Below, piece after piece: positions 1-8,640 of a DNA stretch of 64,000 nt. Each line of letters opens with the position of its first letter. Within the stretch, counting starts at the first letter, position 1. Under the pieces are notes generated by a model. That model did not search any database, was not told the origin of the DNA, and worked only from the letters and a program-made list of their open reading frames with translations. The stretch lies in NCBI GenBank assembly GCA_015277795.1, contig CP063848.1:2914001-2978000 (forward strand), in the 5' to 3' direction. Both the position numbers and the translations under genes were made by a program. This stretch comes from Massilia sp. UMI-21. GTDB lineage: Bacteria; Pseudomonadota; Gammaproteobacteria; Burkholderiales; Burkholderiaceae_D.

Positions 1-707
1 TCCTGGCCGCGGCTTTCAATGCCATACTGCTGTTCCTGGTGGCCATCTACATCCTGTATGAGGCGTACCAGCGTCTGAACAACCCGCCGGAAATCCAGTC
101 AGGAACGATGCTCCTGGTTGCTGCCTTTGGCCTGGTCGTCAATCTCATCAGCATGAAGCTGCTATCGAGCGGCAAGGACAGCAGCCTGAACGTCAAGGGC
201 GCATACCTCGAGGTATGGAGCGACATGCTCGGTTCGATCGGCGTCATCATCGGCGCCCTCGTCATCCGCTATACCGGTTGGAGTTGGGTCGACTCGGCGA
301 TCGCCGTTGCCATCGGCTTATGGGTGCTTCCCCGCACCTGGACGCTGCTCAAGGCAAGCATGAACGTGCTGCTCGAAGGCGTCCCCGAGGGTCTCGGCAT
401 TGCTGAAGTCAAGGACGCGATCACGCGCATACCGGGCGTGGACAGCGTGCACGACCTGCACGTCTGGTCGATCACAAGCGGCAAGGCCAGTTTGACGGCA
501 CACGTCGTGCAACGTGAAGACGTCACTGACGCGCAAGCGCTCCTGACCAGCATACGCCAGCTCATCGCGAGCAAGTACGATATCCACCACTGCACCATTC
601 AGATCGAGACAACGCCGTGCGAGCAGGCTGTCGAGGAACACAGCTTCGGCCCGGCTGCATCCCACGACCATGCCGGTCACGATGAACATGAGGGAGAAAA
701 GCGATGA
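1..707 (+). CDS. czcD: CzcD-type cation diffusion facilitator, 5' end outside window
   Basis: This is a cation diffusion facilitator that would export Zn, Cd or Co from the cytoplasm in exchange for protons. The reading frame is open back to base 3, so the N-terminus lies outside the window. What remains covers the later membrane segments, including the YLEVWSDMLGSIGVI stretch whose acidic residues bind metal in CzcD, then a cytoplasmic C-terminal domain (VHDLHVWSITSGK) and a His-rich tail (HDHAGHDEH). The stop overlaps the next gene's ATG by four bases, so the two are probably co-translated. The family call is firm; metal specificity is inferred from the neighbourhood. Confidence 0.93.
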   Translation, partial: LAAAFNAILLFLVAIYILYEAYQRLNNPPEIQSGTMLLVAAFGLVVNLISMKLLSSGKDSSLNVKGAYLEVWSDMLGSIGVIIGALVIRYTGWSWVDSAIAVAIGLWVLPRTWTLLKASMNVLLEGVPEGLGIAEVKDAITRIPGVDSVHDLHVWSITSGKASLTAHVVQREDVTDAQALLTSIRQLIASKYDIHHCTIQIETTPCEQAVEEHSFGPAASHDHAGHDEHEGEKR

Positions 708-1300
708 TCGACCATATCAGGAACAATCTTGTTGAAGCGCGCGATGCACTTGATCGCCTCATCAGCGACGATGCCCAGCTGGGCAATATCCAGGCCGGTG
801 CAAACCTGCTCGTCGACGCATTGGGAAGCGGGCACCGCGTTATCTCGTGCGGTAACGGCGGCTCTATGTGCGATGCCATGCACTTGGCGGAAGAGCTGTC
901 GGGGCGGTTCCGCGAGGACCGCCCTGCCATGGCAGCGGTAGCCATCAGCGACCCAAGCTACATCAGCTGCGTCGCCAACGACTATGGTTACGAGCAGGTG
1001 TTCGCTCGCTTCGTCGAGGGCAATGGCGCCGCCGGCGACGTCCTGTTTGCGATCAGCACGAGCGGCAGCAGCCGGTCCGTGATCCTCGCCGCGCAAGCCG
1101 CCCGTGCGAAGGGCATGAAGGTGATTGGCTTGACCGGGCGTCCCGGCGCGGCGCTCGCGGAAAGTTCCGATGTCTGCATCTGCACGAGTGCGGGACGCTA
1201 TGCCGACCGGGTGCAGGAACTCCACATCAAGGTGATTCACATCCTGATCGAATTGGTGGAGCGCACCCTTCAACCAGCCAACTATGTCGTAAAACCATAA
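704..1300 (+). CDS. gmhA: Phosphoheptose isomerase-like SIS protein
   Basis: A 198-residue single-domain SIS protein, the length and layout of sedoheptulose-7-phosphate isomerase GmhA. It shows the phosphosugar-binding SCGNGGS loop near residue 48, the AEELSGRF segment, and STSGSS near residue 119. The known GmhA reaction makes D-glycero-D-manno-heptose-7-phosphate for LPS inner core. The ATG overlaps the czcD stop (ATGA), which indicates translational coupling to a metal exporter rather than to an LPS operon. Its role here is unknown; envelope adjustment under metal stress is my guess. A related SIS isomerase remains possible. Confidence 0.85.
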   Translation: MIDHIRNNLVEARDALDRLISDDAQLGNIQAGANLLVDALGSGHRVISCGNGGSMCDAMHLAEELSGRFREDRPAMAAVAISDPSYISCVANDYGYEQVFARFVEGNGAAGDVLFAISTSGSSRSVILAAQAARAKGMKVIGLTGRPGAALAESSDVCICTSAGRYADRVQELHIKVIHILIELVERTLQPANYVVKP

Positions 1301-1325
1301 GATCAGGATAACGGTCGCAAGAATG

Positions 1326-1347
1326 GCCCCTCCCCCATGGGGGGCGG
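1326..1347. terminator. GC-rich hairpin between convergent genes
   Basis: An inverted repeat centred on CCCCCATGGGGG lies between the convergent gmhA-like gene and the P-type ATPase gene. It could end transcription from both sides. No clear T-run follows, so termination is inferred from position and symmetry. Confidence 0.4.
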
Positions 1348-1389
1348 CTGCCGGGTACAAGGCGAGCCGGCATCGCACGGCCGCCATGC

Positions 1390-3819
1390 CTAGCCGCGTT
1401 TCTCCCGGCTCTTGAGCAGCCGCAGTCCGTTGAACACCACGAGCAGGCTCGCGCCCATGTCCGCGAACACGGCCATCCACAAGGTAGCCGATCCTGCAAT
1501 AGCGAGCACCAGGAACACAGCCTTGATCAGCAAGGCGGCGACGATGTTCTGCTTGAGGATGGCAGCGGCCTGCCTGCTCAAGCGGATGAACTGCGGGATC
1601 TTGCGAAGGTCGTCATCCATCAGCGCGACGTCGGCTGTTTCAATGGCGGTGTCGGTGCCCGCTGCGCCCATCGCGAACCCGATATCGGCCTTGGCCAGCG
1701 CCGGAGCATCGTTGATGCCATCCCCCACCATGCCGACGGTACCGAATCGCGCCACTTCGTCATTGATGGCAGAGAGCTTATCCTCGGGCAGCATGTTCCC
1801 GCGGGCGTCATCGATGCCGACCTGCCGTGCGATCGCCTTGGCCGTCACTGCATTGTCGCCGGTGAGCATGATCGTCCGGATTCCCAACCCGTGAAGCTGG
1901 GCCACAGCTTCGCGACTGGTTTCACGAATGGTATCGGCCACCCCGATCACCAGCAGTGGCGACGTTTCATCGCAGAGAACAATCGCAGTCTTGCCTTCAC
2001 CCTCCAGTGTCGACAGGACGCTTTCCGTCGCGGTGCTGCAGATGCCGAGCTCCTCGACCAGGCGGTGATTGCCGAGGTAGTACCATTTCCCGTCGATCCG
2101 CCCTTTCGTGCCACGGCCGGTCAAGGCCTCGAACGCGGTCACGGATGCGAGGGGAAGGTCCAGGCCCGAGTTTTGCCAGTAGCGGCTCACCGCGGTCGAT
2201 ACCGGATGGTCGGACCGGTCCGCGAGCGCGGCTGCGAGCTGCAGATGAGTCTGTGCATCGCCTTGCAGGGGCAACACATCCGTCACCTCGGGCTTACCCT
2301 GGGTGATCGTGCCGGTCTTGTCCAGTGCGAGCGAGCGCAGCTTGCCACCCTGCTCCAGGTAGACGCCGCCTTTGACGAGGATGCCGGCCCGCGCCGCGGC
2401 AGCCAGGCCGCTGACGACGGTGACCGGGGTCGAGATCACCAGGGCGCAGGGGCACGCGATCACCAGCAGGACGAGCGCCTTGTAAATCCATGGCATCCAT
2501 TCGGCGCCCAGCATGAGCGGCGGTACGAGGGCGACTCCGAGCGCGATGGCGAACACGATGGGCGTGTAGATGCTGGAGAAGCGGTCGACGAAACGCTGCG
2601 TGGGCGCGCGGCTGCCCTGCGCGTCCTCGACCGCGCGGATGATGCGCGACAGGGTCGAGTTGCTGTGGCCCGCGGTGACACGGTATTCGAAAGAGCCGGT
2701 TTCATTGATCGTGCCGGCAAACACCTTGTCGCCGACTGTCTTTGGTACCGGCATGCTCTCACCCGTGATCGGCGCCTGGTTGACGGACGACTGACCGGTG
2801 GTCACTTCCCCGTCCAGGGCGATCCGCTCGCCCGGCGCGACACGGGCCAGGGCGCCGATCGCGACCGTGGTGGCGTCCTGTTCACTCCAGCTACCGTCGT
2901 CAAGGCGCACGCTGACCCGCTCGGGTGTCAGTGCCATCAGGCCCTGGATGGCGTTTCTCGCACGGTCGAGCGAGCGGGCCTCGATCATCTCGGCGATGGC
3001 GAAAAGGACCATCACCATTGCCGCTTCCGGCCACTGCCCGATCAGTACCGCGCCGGTCACGGCGATCGACATCAGGGCATTGATATTCAGGTTGCGGTTC
3101 TTGAGCGCGATCCAGCCTTTCTTGTATACGTTCAAGCCCGTCGTCGCGATCGCAAGCAGCGATAGCAGGATGACTGGCCACCAGTTTTCATCGCCCGTCG
3201 TCCATGCGACGATTTCGGCACCGACTGCTGCGGCCAGGCCCAGGGCAAGGACTGCATACTGCCGCTTTCGGGAGGCAGGTGGGACCGTCTCGGCTCGTCC
3301 TTGTCCCGCTGCAACGAGCACCGCCTGCATACCGATGGACGTCAGTGCATCCTGGATCGCCGCTGCCGGCCCACTATGCCTGACGACCAAACGACGCTGG
3401 ACGAGATTGAAGTCGAGCTGTTCAACCTGAGCCAGGCCGGACAGCTTGTTACGGATGAGCGTCTCCTCGGTTGGGCAATCCATGTTGTCGATGCGGAAAA
3501 TGGTACCGGCTGCTGAGCCGCTTTGCTCATCGGTCTGTTCAACCACCGGGTCCATGCCGACCGCCCGTACTGCTGCAAGGATCGCATGTGGATCGCCGAG
3601 GCTATGCTCCACCCGCAAGCGGCGCTGGACAAGATTGAACTCGAGCTTTCCGACGCCTGCGACGCGCCCGAGCGCTTGCCGCAGCAGTCCCTCTTCTGTC
3701 GGGCAGTCCATCTGGTCGATGCGAATGACAAGGGAACGGTCCAGGGCTGCAGATGAGGCACCCGCGGTCTCGATCGGTGCAGATTTTTCGCAACATGATT
3801 TGGTCTGGCATTCCGACAT
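1390..3819 (-). CDS. cadA: Cd/Zn/Pb-translocating P1B-type ATPase
   Basis: An 809-residue heavy-metal ATPase that would pump Cd(II), Zn(II) or Pb(II) to the periplasm. The ATG at 3819 follows AAGGAG; a longer frame upstream runs through the promoter and the divergent regulator, so it was not used. Two N-terminal HMA-like domains carry MDCPTEE (about residues 37 and 113) in place of the usual CxxC loop. Further on are TGES, the transport motif ACPCALV, the phosphorylation site DKTGT and GDGINDAP. It is divergent from the MerR gene at 3910, with a 21-bp dyad in the promoter between them. The CPC motif and DCPTEE domains fit the CadA/PbrA/ZntA branch; the preferred metal cannot be read from sequence. 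Confidence 0.95.
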   Translation of the reverse strand: MSECQTKSCCEKSAPIETAGASSAALDRSLVIRIDQMDCPTEEGLLRQALGRVAGVGKLEFNLVQRRLRVEHSLGDPHAILAAVRAVGMDPVVEQTDEQSGSAAGTIFRIDNMDCPTEETLIRNKLSGLAQVEQLDFNLVQRRLVVRHSGPAAAIQDALTSIGMQAVLVAAGQGRAETVPPASRKRQYAVLALGLAAAVGAEIVAWTTGDENWWPVILLSLLAIATTGLNVYKKGWIALKNRNLNINALMSIAVTGAVLIGQWPEAAMVMVLFAIAEMIEARSLDRARNAIQGLMALTPERVSVRLDDGSWSEQDATTVAIGALARVAPGERIALDGEVTTGQSSVNQAPITGESMPVPKTVGDKVFAGTINETGSFEYRVTAGHSNSTLSRIIRAVEDAQGSRAPTQRFVDRFSSIYTPIVFAIALGVALVPPLMLGAEWMPWIYKALVLLVIACPCALVISTPVTVVSGLAAAARAGILVKGGVYLEQGGKLRSLALDKTGTITQGKPEVTDVLPLQGDAQTHLQLAAALADRSDHPVSTAVSRYWQNSGLDLPLASVTAFEALTGRGTKGRIDGKWYYLGNHRLVEELGICSTATESVLSTLEGEGKTAIVLCDETSPLLVIGVADTIRETSREAVAQLHGLGIRTIMLTGDNAVTAKAIARQVGIDDARGNMLPEDKLSAINDEVARFGTVGMVGDGINDAPALAKADIGFAMGAAGTDTAIETADVALMDDDLRKIPQFIRLSRQAAAILKQNIVAALLIKAVFLVLAIAGSATLWMAVFADMGASLLVVFNGLRLLKSREKRG

Positions 3820-3850
3820 GACGACTCCTTGAGAACTGTGTATAGTTCCC

Positions 3851-3881
3851 ATTGAACACCCTGTAGCGGGTACGGGGTCAA
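3851..3881 (-). promoter_or_regulatory. MerR-type promoter/operator for cadA
   Basis: Read on the minus strand, a -35 TTGACC (3876-3881) and a -10 TTCAAT (3851-3856) are 19 bp apart. The dyad ACCCC-N11-AGGGT (3858-3878) lies across the spacer. Overlong 19-20 bp spacers with a central dyad are the hallmark of MerR-family promoters, and the regulator gene starts about 30 bp away in the opposite direction. Confidence 0.8.
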
Positions 3882-3909
3882 GCATTAAGTTAACGTACCG
3901 GGATTTCTC

Positions 3910-4338
3910 TTGAAAATTGGCGAATTGGCAGACCGCTCGGGCTGCTTGGTTGAAACCATCCGCTACTATGAGCGCATCGGGTTGCTTGCCCCGCCAGAGC
4001 GGTCGGCAAACAATTATCGAGCCTATAACGAGCTTCACGCTGAGCGCTTGCTGTTCATCCGGCATTGCCGCGCCTTGGACATGACACTCGATGAGATCCG
4101 GACGCTGCTCGATTTTCGCGAGGCGCCGGGAAAAAATTGCGAGAGCGTCAACGCGCTGCTCGACAAGCACATCGGGCACATCGTCGACCGTATAGCAAAC
4201 CTGTCAGTACTGGAAGCGCAGCTCAGAGACCTCAGAAGCCGTTGCGTCGCCACCAACAGCACAAACCCATGTGAAATCCTGCAGGCGCTCGGCACTGCCG
4301 ACGCTTGCGACGAGCCAGCAAGGCTTGGGCGCCATTGA
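3910..4338 (+). CDS. MerR-family Cd/Pb-responsive regulator (CadR/PbrR type)
   Basis: A 142-residue activator with the N-terminal MerR helix-turn-helix (KIGELADRSG through TIRYYERIGLL), a dimerisation helix and C-terminal cysteines. Cys77, Cys112 and Cys121 match the three-cysteine metal site of CadR and PbrR; further cysteines are at 12, 53 and 133. The likely start is TTG at 3910, since no ATG gives a full HTH. It is divergent from cadA and just upstream of the PbrT-like gene, and each of those has a dyad with the MerR-type spacing, so it probably controls both. CadR versus PbrR cannot be settled from sequence. Confidence 0.9.
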   Translation: MKIGELADRSGCLVETIRYYERIGLLAPPERSANNYRAYNELHAERLLFIRHCRALDMTLDEIRTLLDFREAPGKNCESVNALLDKHIGHIVDRIANLSVLEAQLRDLRSRCVATNSTNPCEILQALGTADACDEPARLGRH

Positions 4339-4402
4339 CCAGCCCTGGACTTTCCGCGCCATCACTGCATTGCCGAATCAGCGAACAGCCGGAACAATGC
4401 GC

Positions 4403-4433
4403 TTGACCTTCAAGTAGCTAGAAGGTGTTTAAT
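4403..4433 (+). promoter_or_regulatory. MerR-type promoter/operator for the pbrT-like gene
   Basis: A -35 TTGACC (4403-4408) and -10 TTTAAT (4428-4433) flank a 19-bp spacer carrying the dyad ACCTT-N11-AAGGT (4406-4426). It sits about 35 bp before the pbrT-like ATG and has the same 21-bp dyad length as the cadA operator. Confidence 0.78.
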
Positions 4434-4468
4434 ATCAGGTTCTCGAACCTGAAGACAAGTATCCCGAT

Positions 4469-6397
4469 ATGACGTACCCCATTTGGCGTCGGCTAATCGC
4501 CTTCGTAATGTTCTGCTGCTGCGTGATCGGTACGACACACGCTAATCCCACATCATCGGAAGCAGAAGTCCGACAGCTCTGGCAGTTGCTCGATTATGTC
4601 GCCGTCGATTACGCCGGCGCGGTCCAGAACGGAGCGATTGTCAGCGAACTCGAATACGGCGAAATGCAGGAGTTCTCGACGCGCGCGCAGAACCAGGTGA
4701 AGGCATTGCCTCCGCATCCCCTGCATGCAGAACTGGCAGCTGCCACCATCAAACTAAAGCAGGCGGTCGAGCGTAAGGAGTCGCCGCAACAGGTTGCCCA
4801 GCTTGCGCGCGAGGCAAACCGTTTGCTGCTGCAGGCCTACCCCTTCCCTGTTGCGCCGCGCGCCCTGCCCGATCTGGCCCGCGGTGCGGCGCTGTACCAG
4901 GCGCAATGCGCTTCATGCCATGGAGCGGCCGGCGCCGGCGATGGGGCACTCGCGGCCAAGCTCGAACCCAAACCAATCGCATTTACCGATGAGGAAAGAG
5001 CCCGCTCGCGCTCTCTCATGGCCCTGTATCAGGTCATCAGCCAGGGTGTCGAGGGCACATCGATGCCGGCCTTTGCAGGCTTGTCCGAGCATGACCGCTG
5101 GTCTCTGGCGTTCTATGTCGGCAGCCTGGCGTTCAAGGACACGGACATCGCAGCCGGAGAGTCTGCATTCGCACAGAACAACGCCGCGTCCGCAACGATT
5201 CCCGACATGAACACGCTAGTGACGGCAACCGAAGAAGAACTGGCGAAGGCAGGCTCACCGTCGACCGCGCGGGCGGTTCTGGCCTACGCACGCATCCACC
5301 CCGAGGCCGTACAGGAGCAGCAGGAACGCAAGGGCATCGTCCTTGCGCGCAAACTGCTGCAGGACAGCCTGGATGCCTTGAAGAATAACCAGCGGGCGAA
5401 GGCCACCGAGCTTGCTTTATCGGCTTACCTGGACGGCTTCGAGCCGCTCGAGGCCAGGCTCGACGCGACGGACCGCCAGCTCCTGGTGGACGTGGAGCGA
5501 ACCATGCAGCTGTACCGGGGCGCGGTTGCACAAGGCAATGTGTTGCGTGCGACCGAATATGCCGGGCAGCTGGACGCGTATTTCGTACGTGTCGAGGAGC
5601 TTACCGGCGCGAACAAGACCGACGCGACGACGGTGTTCGTGGGCGCGTTGACCATTCTCCTGCGCGAAGGTGTCGAAGCCCTGTTGATCGTGATCGCGAT
5701 GGTCGCGTTCCTCCGCAAAGCGGAGCGTCCACAGGCCTTGCACTACGTGCACGCAGGCTGGATCTCGGCGCTGGCCGCCGGCGCCTTGACCTGGGTGGTA
5801 GCCACCTATGTGGTCAGCATCAGTGGCGCAAGCCGTGAAGTGACCGAAGGCCTGTCGTCGCTCTTCGCCGCAGCGGTGCTGCTGTCGGTCGGGCTATGGA
5901 TGCACCAGAAAGGCCAGGCTGGACAATGGCAAGCCTACCTCAAGCAGCATCTGACGGCGGCAATGGAAAAACGCTCCGCATGGGCCCTGTTTGCCCTGGC
6001 ATTCATCGCGGTATACCGGGAAGTCTTCGAAACGGTCCTGTTCTACTCGGCGCTCGCCGCCGACGGCAACGGCCCCGCCCTGCTGGCAGGATTCGTTACA
6101 GGCCTGGTCCTGCTGTCGGTGATTGCCGTGATTTTCCTGCGTACCAGTGCACGCATGCCGATCGGCAAATTCTTCTCGTTCAGCTCCGTGCTGGTGGCCG
6201 CCCTGGCAGTTGTCCTGGTCGGAAAAGGGATTGCAGGGCTGCAGGAAGCCGGATGGCTGACGGCCACGCCAGTCTCGGGACCGCGCATGCCTGTTCTGGG
6301 CCTCTACCCGACGATACAGACTTATGCGGCGCAACTGGCCCTGCTCCTGGCGGCTGGTCTTGGCTTCGGCTTCAATCTGATGAAGGTCCGCAAATAA
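4469..6397 (+). CDS. pbrT: Cytochrome c/FTR1-family metal uptake protein (PbrT-like)
   Basis: A 642-residue fusion with an N-terminal signal segment (to about residue 26), a helical periplasmic region, a cytochrome c domain with CASCH near residue 147, a second helical region, and a C-terminal FTR1 permease domain of about seven membrane segments. The two REGVE/REVFE motifs (about residues 397 and 519) are the metal-binding REXXE motifs of FTR1. This arrangement matches PbrT, the Pb(II) uptake protein of pbr operons, but iron or another divalent metal is possible. It lies beside cadA and the MerR gene with its own MerR-type promoter. Uptake next to efflux is the known pbr pattern. Confidence 0.88.
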   Translation: MTYPIWRRLIAFVMFCCCVIGTTHANPTSSEAEVRQLWQLLDYVAVDYAGAVQNGAIVSELEYGEMQEFSTRAQNQVKALPPHPLHAELAAATIKLKQAVERKESPQQVAQLAREANRLLLQAYPFPVAPRALPDLARGAALYQAQCASCHGAAGAGDGALAAKLEPKPIAFTDEERARSRSLMALYQVISQGVEGTSMPAFAGLSEHDRWSLAFYVGSLAFKDTDIAAGESAFAQNNAASATIPDMNTLVTATEEELAKAGSPSTARAVLAYARIHPEAVQEQQERKGIVLARKLLQDSLDALKNNQRAKATELALSAYLDGFEPLEARLDATDRQLLVDVERTMQLYRGAVAQGNVLRATEYAGQLDAYFVRVEELTGANKTDATTVFVGALTILLREGVEALLIVIAMVAFLRKAERPQALHYVHAGWISALAAGALTWVVATYVVSISGASREVTEGLSSLFAAAVLLSVGLWMHQKGQAGQWQAYLKQHLTAAMEKRSAWALFALAFIAVYREVFETVLFYSALAADGNGPALLAGFVTGLVLLSVIAVIFLRTSARMPIGKFFSFSSVLVAALAVVLVGKGIAGLQEAGWLTATPVSGPRMPVLGLYPTIQTYAAQLALLLAAGLGFGFNLMKVRK

Positions 6398-6413
6398 CAA
6401 GCGGACGCTCGCA

Positions 6414-6436
6414 GCTGGCATCGCGACCGATGCCAG
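6414..6436 (+). terminator. Hairpin after the pbrT-like gene
   Basis: A perfect 10-bp inverted repeat, GCTGGCATCG/CGATGCCAGC with a four-base loop, begins 17 bases after the stop codon. No strong T-run follows, so it is a probable but not canonical terminator. Confidence 0.5.
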
Positions 6437-6512
6437 CCGGAGCAATCTTCGGCTTGAGCCTTACCTGGCTTGACGCATGCAATCATCACGTTATCGCCGG
6501 GAGGTAAACAGC

Positions 6513-7466
6513 TTGAACCGCGAAAGCTTGGAGCGGAATCAGATTCCAGTCTATGTTGTAAGCGCCGCCTTGGCCGTGCTTGGGGGGATCCTTGCGCCTG
6601 ACGCTGCGGCCAAGCTTGACCTGTTGGTGACACCTGCCATTGCGGTCCTGATGTATGCGATGTTTCTGCAGATTCCCTTTCTCGAGCTAAAGCAGGGGTT
6701 GGGTAATAGAGCGTACATATCTGCAGTTTTGGTCGCCAATTTTGTGCTGATACCGCTTCTGGTATGGGTCTTGACGCGTGGACTGAGCGATCATCCCGCG
6801 CTCCTCATCGGCGCTCTCCTGGTCCTGCTGACCCCATGTATTGACTACGTGGTCGTATTCACCCATCTCGGGAAGGGCGACTCGCGCCTGACCCTGGCCG
6901 CTACGCCAATCCTGCTTCTGCTTCAGCTGCTCCTTCTGCCCATCTACCTCAGCGTAATGACTGGCGGAGAATCCGGGGTCGTCATCGCTGTCGCGCCGTT
7001 TGTCGACGCATTCCTGCTGCTGATCGTGGCTCCGCTGTTGCTTGCAGTGGCTACTGCCGGGCTGGCGAAGCGATCGTCCATCGTCGAGAAATGGAATGCC
7101 GGATGGGCCTGGCTTCCGGTCCCTGCCATGGCCGCAGTGCTGGTCGTCGTCATCGGTTCGCAGATCGGGGCGATCATCAGGGAGATCGAGCAATTGGTGC
7201 CGGTCATTCCGGTTTATATTGGCTTCATGGTGCTCGCCCCACTGATAGGAGCCTTTACGTCGCGCATGTTTAAACTGCCGGTAGCAGCGGCTCGCGCCGT
7301 GACCTTCAGCGCGTCGACGCGCAATTCCCTGGTAGTGCTGCCACTCGCGCTCGCGTTACCCGAAGATTTGCGTGGAATTGCGGCGGCGGCTGTGATCACA
7401 CAAACCCTGAGCGAACTGGGCAGTGAACTGGTCTACGTCCGTGCAATTCCTGCCCTGGTCAAGTGA
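6513..7466 (+). CDS. Acr3/bile-acid-symporter family transporter
   Basis: A hydrophobic protein of about 317 residues with some ten predicted membrane segments, of the BASS superfamily that includes Acr3 arsenite exporters and sodium/bile-acid symporters. The segment LTPCIDYVVVFTHLGKGD resembles the conserved cysteine helix of Acr3. The chosen start is TTG at 6513, because GGGAGG sits eight bases before it; an ATG at 6477 would add 12 residues but lacks a ribosome site. No arsR or arsC is nearby, so arsenite export is only one option. Confidence 0.8.
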   Translation: MNRESLERNQIPVYVVSAALAVLGGILAPDAAAKLDLLVTPAIAVLMYAMFLQIPFLELKQGLGNRAYISAVLVANFVLIPLLVWVLTRGLSDHPALLIGALLVLLTPCIDYVVVFTHLGKGDSRLTLAATPILLLLQLLLLPIYLSVMTGGESGVVIAVAPFVDAFLLLIVAPLLLAVATAGLAKRSSIVEKWNAGWAWLPVPAMAAVLVVVIGSQIGAIIREIEQLVPVIPVYIGFMVLAPLIGAFTSRMFKLPVAAARAVTFSASTRNSLVVLPLALALPEDLRGIAAAAVITQTLSELGSELVYVRAIPALVK

Positions 7467-7468
7467 GG

Positions 7469-7701
7469 TGTACTGTCAATCGTGGACACGTCCGTTTCAA
7501 GCAGCCAGCTGCCGTCTGCTGATCTTTTCGGCAAACGATGCTGGCGATAGATAGTCGAGACGCGAATGGCGCCGCTGGCGGTTCCAGAAAATCTTGATTT
7601 ATTTTGTAATTGCCGATTCAGCGTTGGCCCTGGTCGCATACCTCTGGCGATGGATCAATTCGTTCTTCAAGCCTCCCGAAAACCTCCATGCTTGCGTTGT
7701 C
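7469..7701 (-). pseudogene. IS3-family transposase remnant
   Basis: Translated on the minus strand, the end of this stretch reads FWNRQRRHSRLDYLSP followed by ASFAEKISRRQLAA and a stop at 7497. This is the typical C-terminus of an IS3-family orfB transposase. Further upstream, in another frame, the family's DNASME motif is readable around 7680-7701, so the gene is frameshifted as well as truncated. TGTACTGTCAATC at 7469, directly after the preceding gene's stop, is probably the outer end of the element. The rest of the gap to 7870 shows no gene. Confidence 0.7.
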
Positions 7702-7869
7702 CTGGCAGTTTACTGCAAGTGCTCGGCAGCCCTAATCCAAGCCTCTTACCTGGATCTTGTTTGATATGTGCGCGCTCGCTTTGGTAACTGACGTATTCTG
7801 TGTTCATCCAAGCGCGTCCGGTCGAGAAAAGCGCAGGGCGCATTCTTCCTGCAATCTTTTGGAGATCCG

Positions 7870-8484
7870 ATGTCGGATATTGGCAAGGACAGCGATGACG
7901 AATCAGGTCTGGACGCTTCCAACGAGCGTGATCGTGGCATTTTATGGAAGGTCTTGCTAATCAATCTGGGCCAGTGTTTGGCCGGGGTGGCTGTCGGAAC
8001 ATGGGCATCTTCAACTGCCGTAGTTGGCGCTGGCCTTGACAACTTGGGTGACGCTGCAGTCTATGGCGTCAGTCTGTACGCGGTCGGCAGATCCAGCACA
8101 ATCAAGAAGCGTGCGGCGCAATTATCTGGCTGGCTCCTCATTGGTTTCGCTTGCCTGTTGTTAGTTGAAGTTGTCCGTCGCTTTCTTGGCGGTGAGGCAC
8201 CACTGGGACCAGCCATGATGGCCATAGCTGCAACAAATGCCCTACTGAATATCTATTGCATTCGCGTGCTGAAGCAGCATCGCGGCCAGGACATCAATTT
8301 CAAGGCCTCGACTATATTCACGAATAACGATTCGCTTGTAAATGGCGCGATCGTGCTTTCGGGCGCGTTAGTAATGTGGACAAATTCAAACCTTCCTGAT
8401 CTGTTGCTTGGAACAGTGGTTTCGTTCATCGCCGCCAAGGGAGGTTATGAAATCCTCTCAGAGGCAAAAGGACATCAGTCGTGA
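7870..8484 (+). CDS. Small CDF-type cation transporter
   Basis: A 204-residue membrane protein that aligns by eye along its whole length with the C-terminal half of the CDF transporter at 19499-20560. Shared elements are GLDNLGDAAVYGVSLYAVGR, the VEVVRRF segment, FKASTIFTNNDSLVN and LPDLLLGTVV. It therefore looks like a compact cation diffusion facilitator without HMA domains. The family is clear from DNLGDA and its counterpart NDS; the substrate is unknown, probably a divalent metal by context. Confidence 0.82.
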   Translation: MSDIGKDSDDESGLDASNERDRGILWKVLLINLGQCLAGVAVGTWASSTAVVGAGLDNLGDAAVYGVSLYAVGRSSTIKKRAAQLSGWLLIGFACLLLVEVVRRFLGGEAPLGPAMMAIAATNALLNIYCIRVLKQHRGQDINFKASTIFTNNDSLVNGAIVLSGALVMWTNSNLPDLLLGTVVSFIAAKGGYEILSEAKGHQS

Positions 8485-8640
8485 TACGAGGTCTGCCATC
8501 CGAATTCTGCACGCGCAACAGAAATACATCCAGTGTGGTTCTCTGTCTGGTCGGAGCATGAATGGCGACGCAAATCAGGGAAGCCTGGCGCGGGACCCTG
8601 GACATTCTCATCAGGCAGGTATTTCCCTTCCCTCAGGTGA

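Noticed and set aside
3820..4179. N-terminal extension of the CadA reading frame by 120 codons
   Set aside because: It runs through the promoter dyad and antisense to the MerR gene; the ATG at 3819 has AAGGAG and opens the normal CadA N-terminus.
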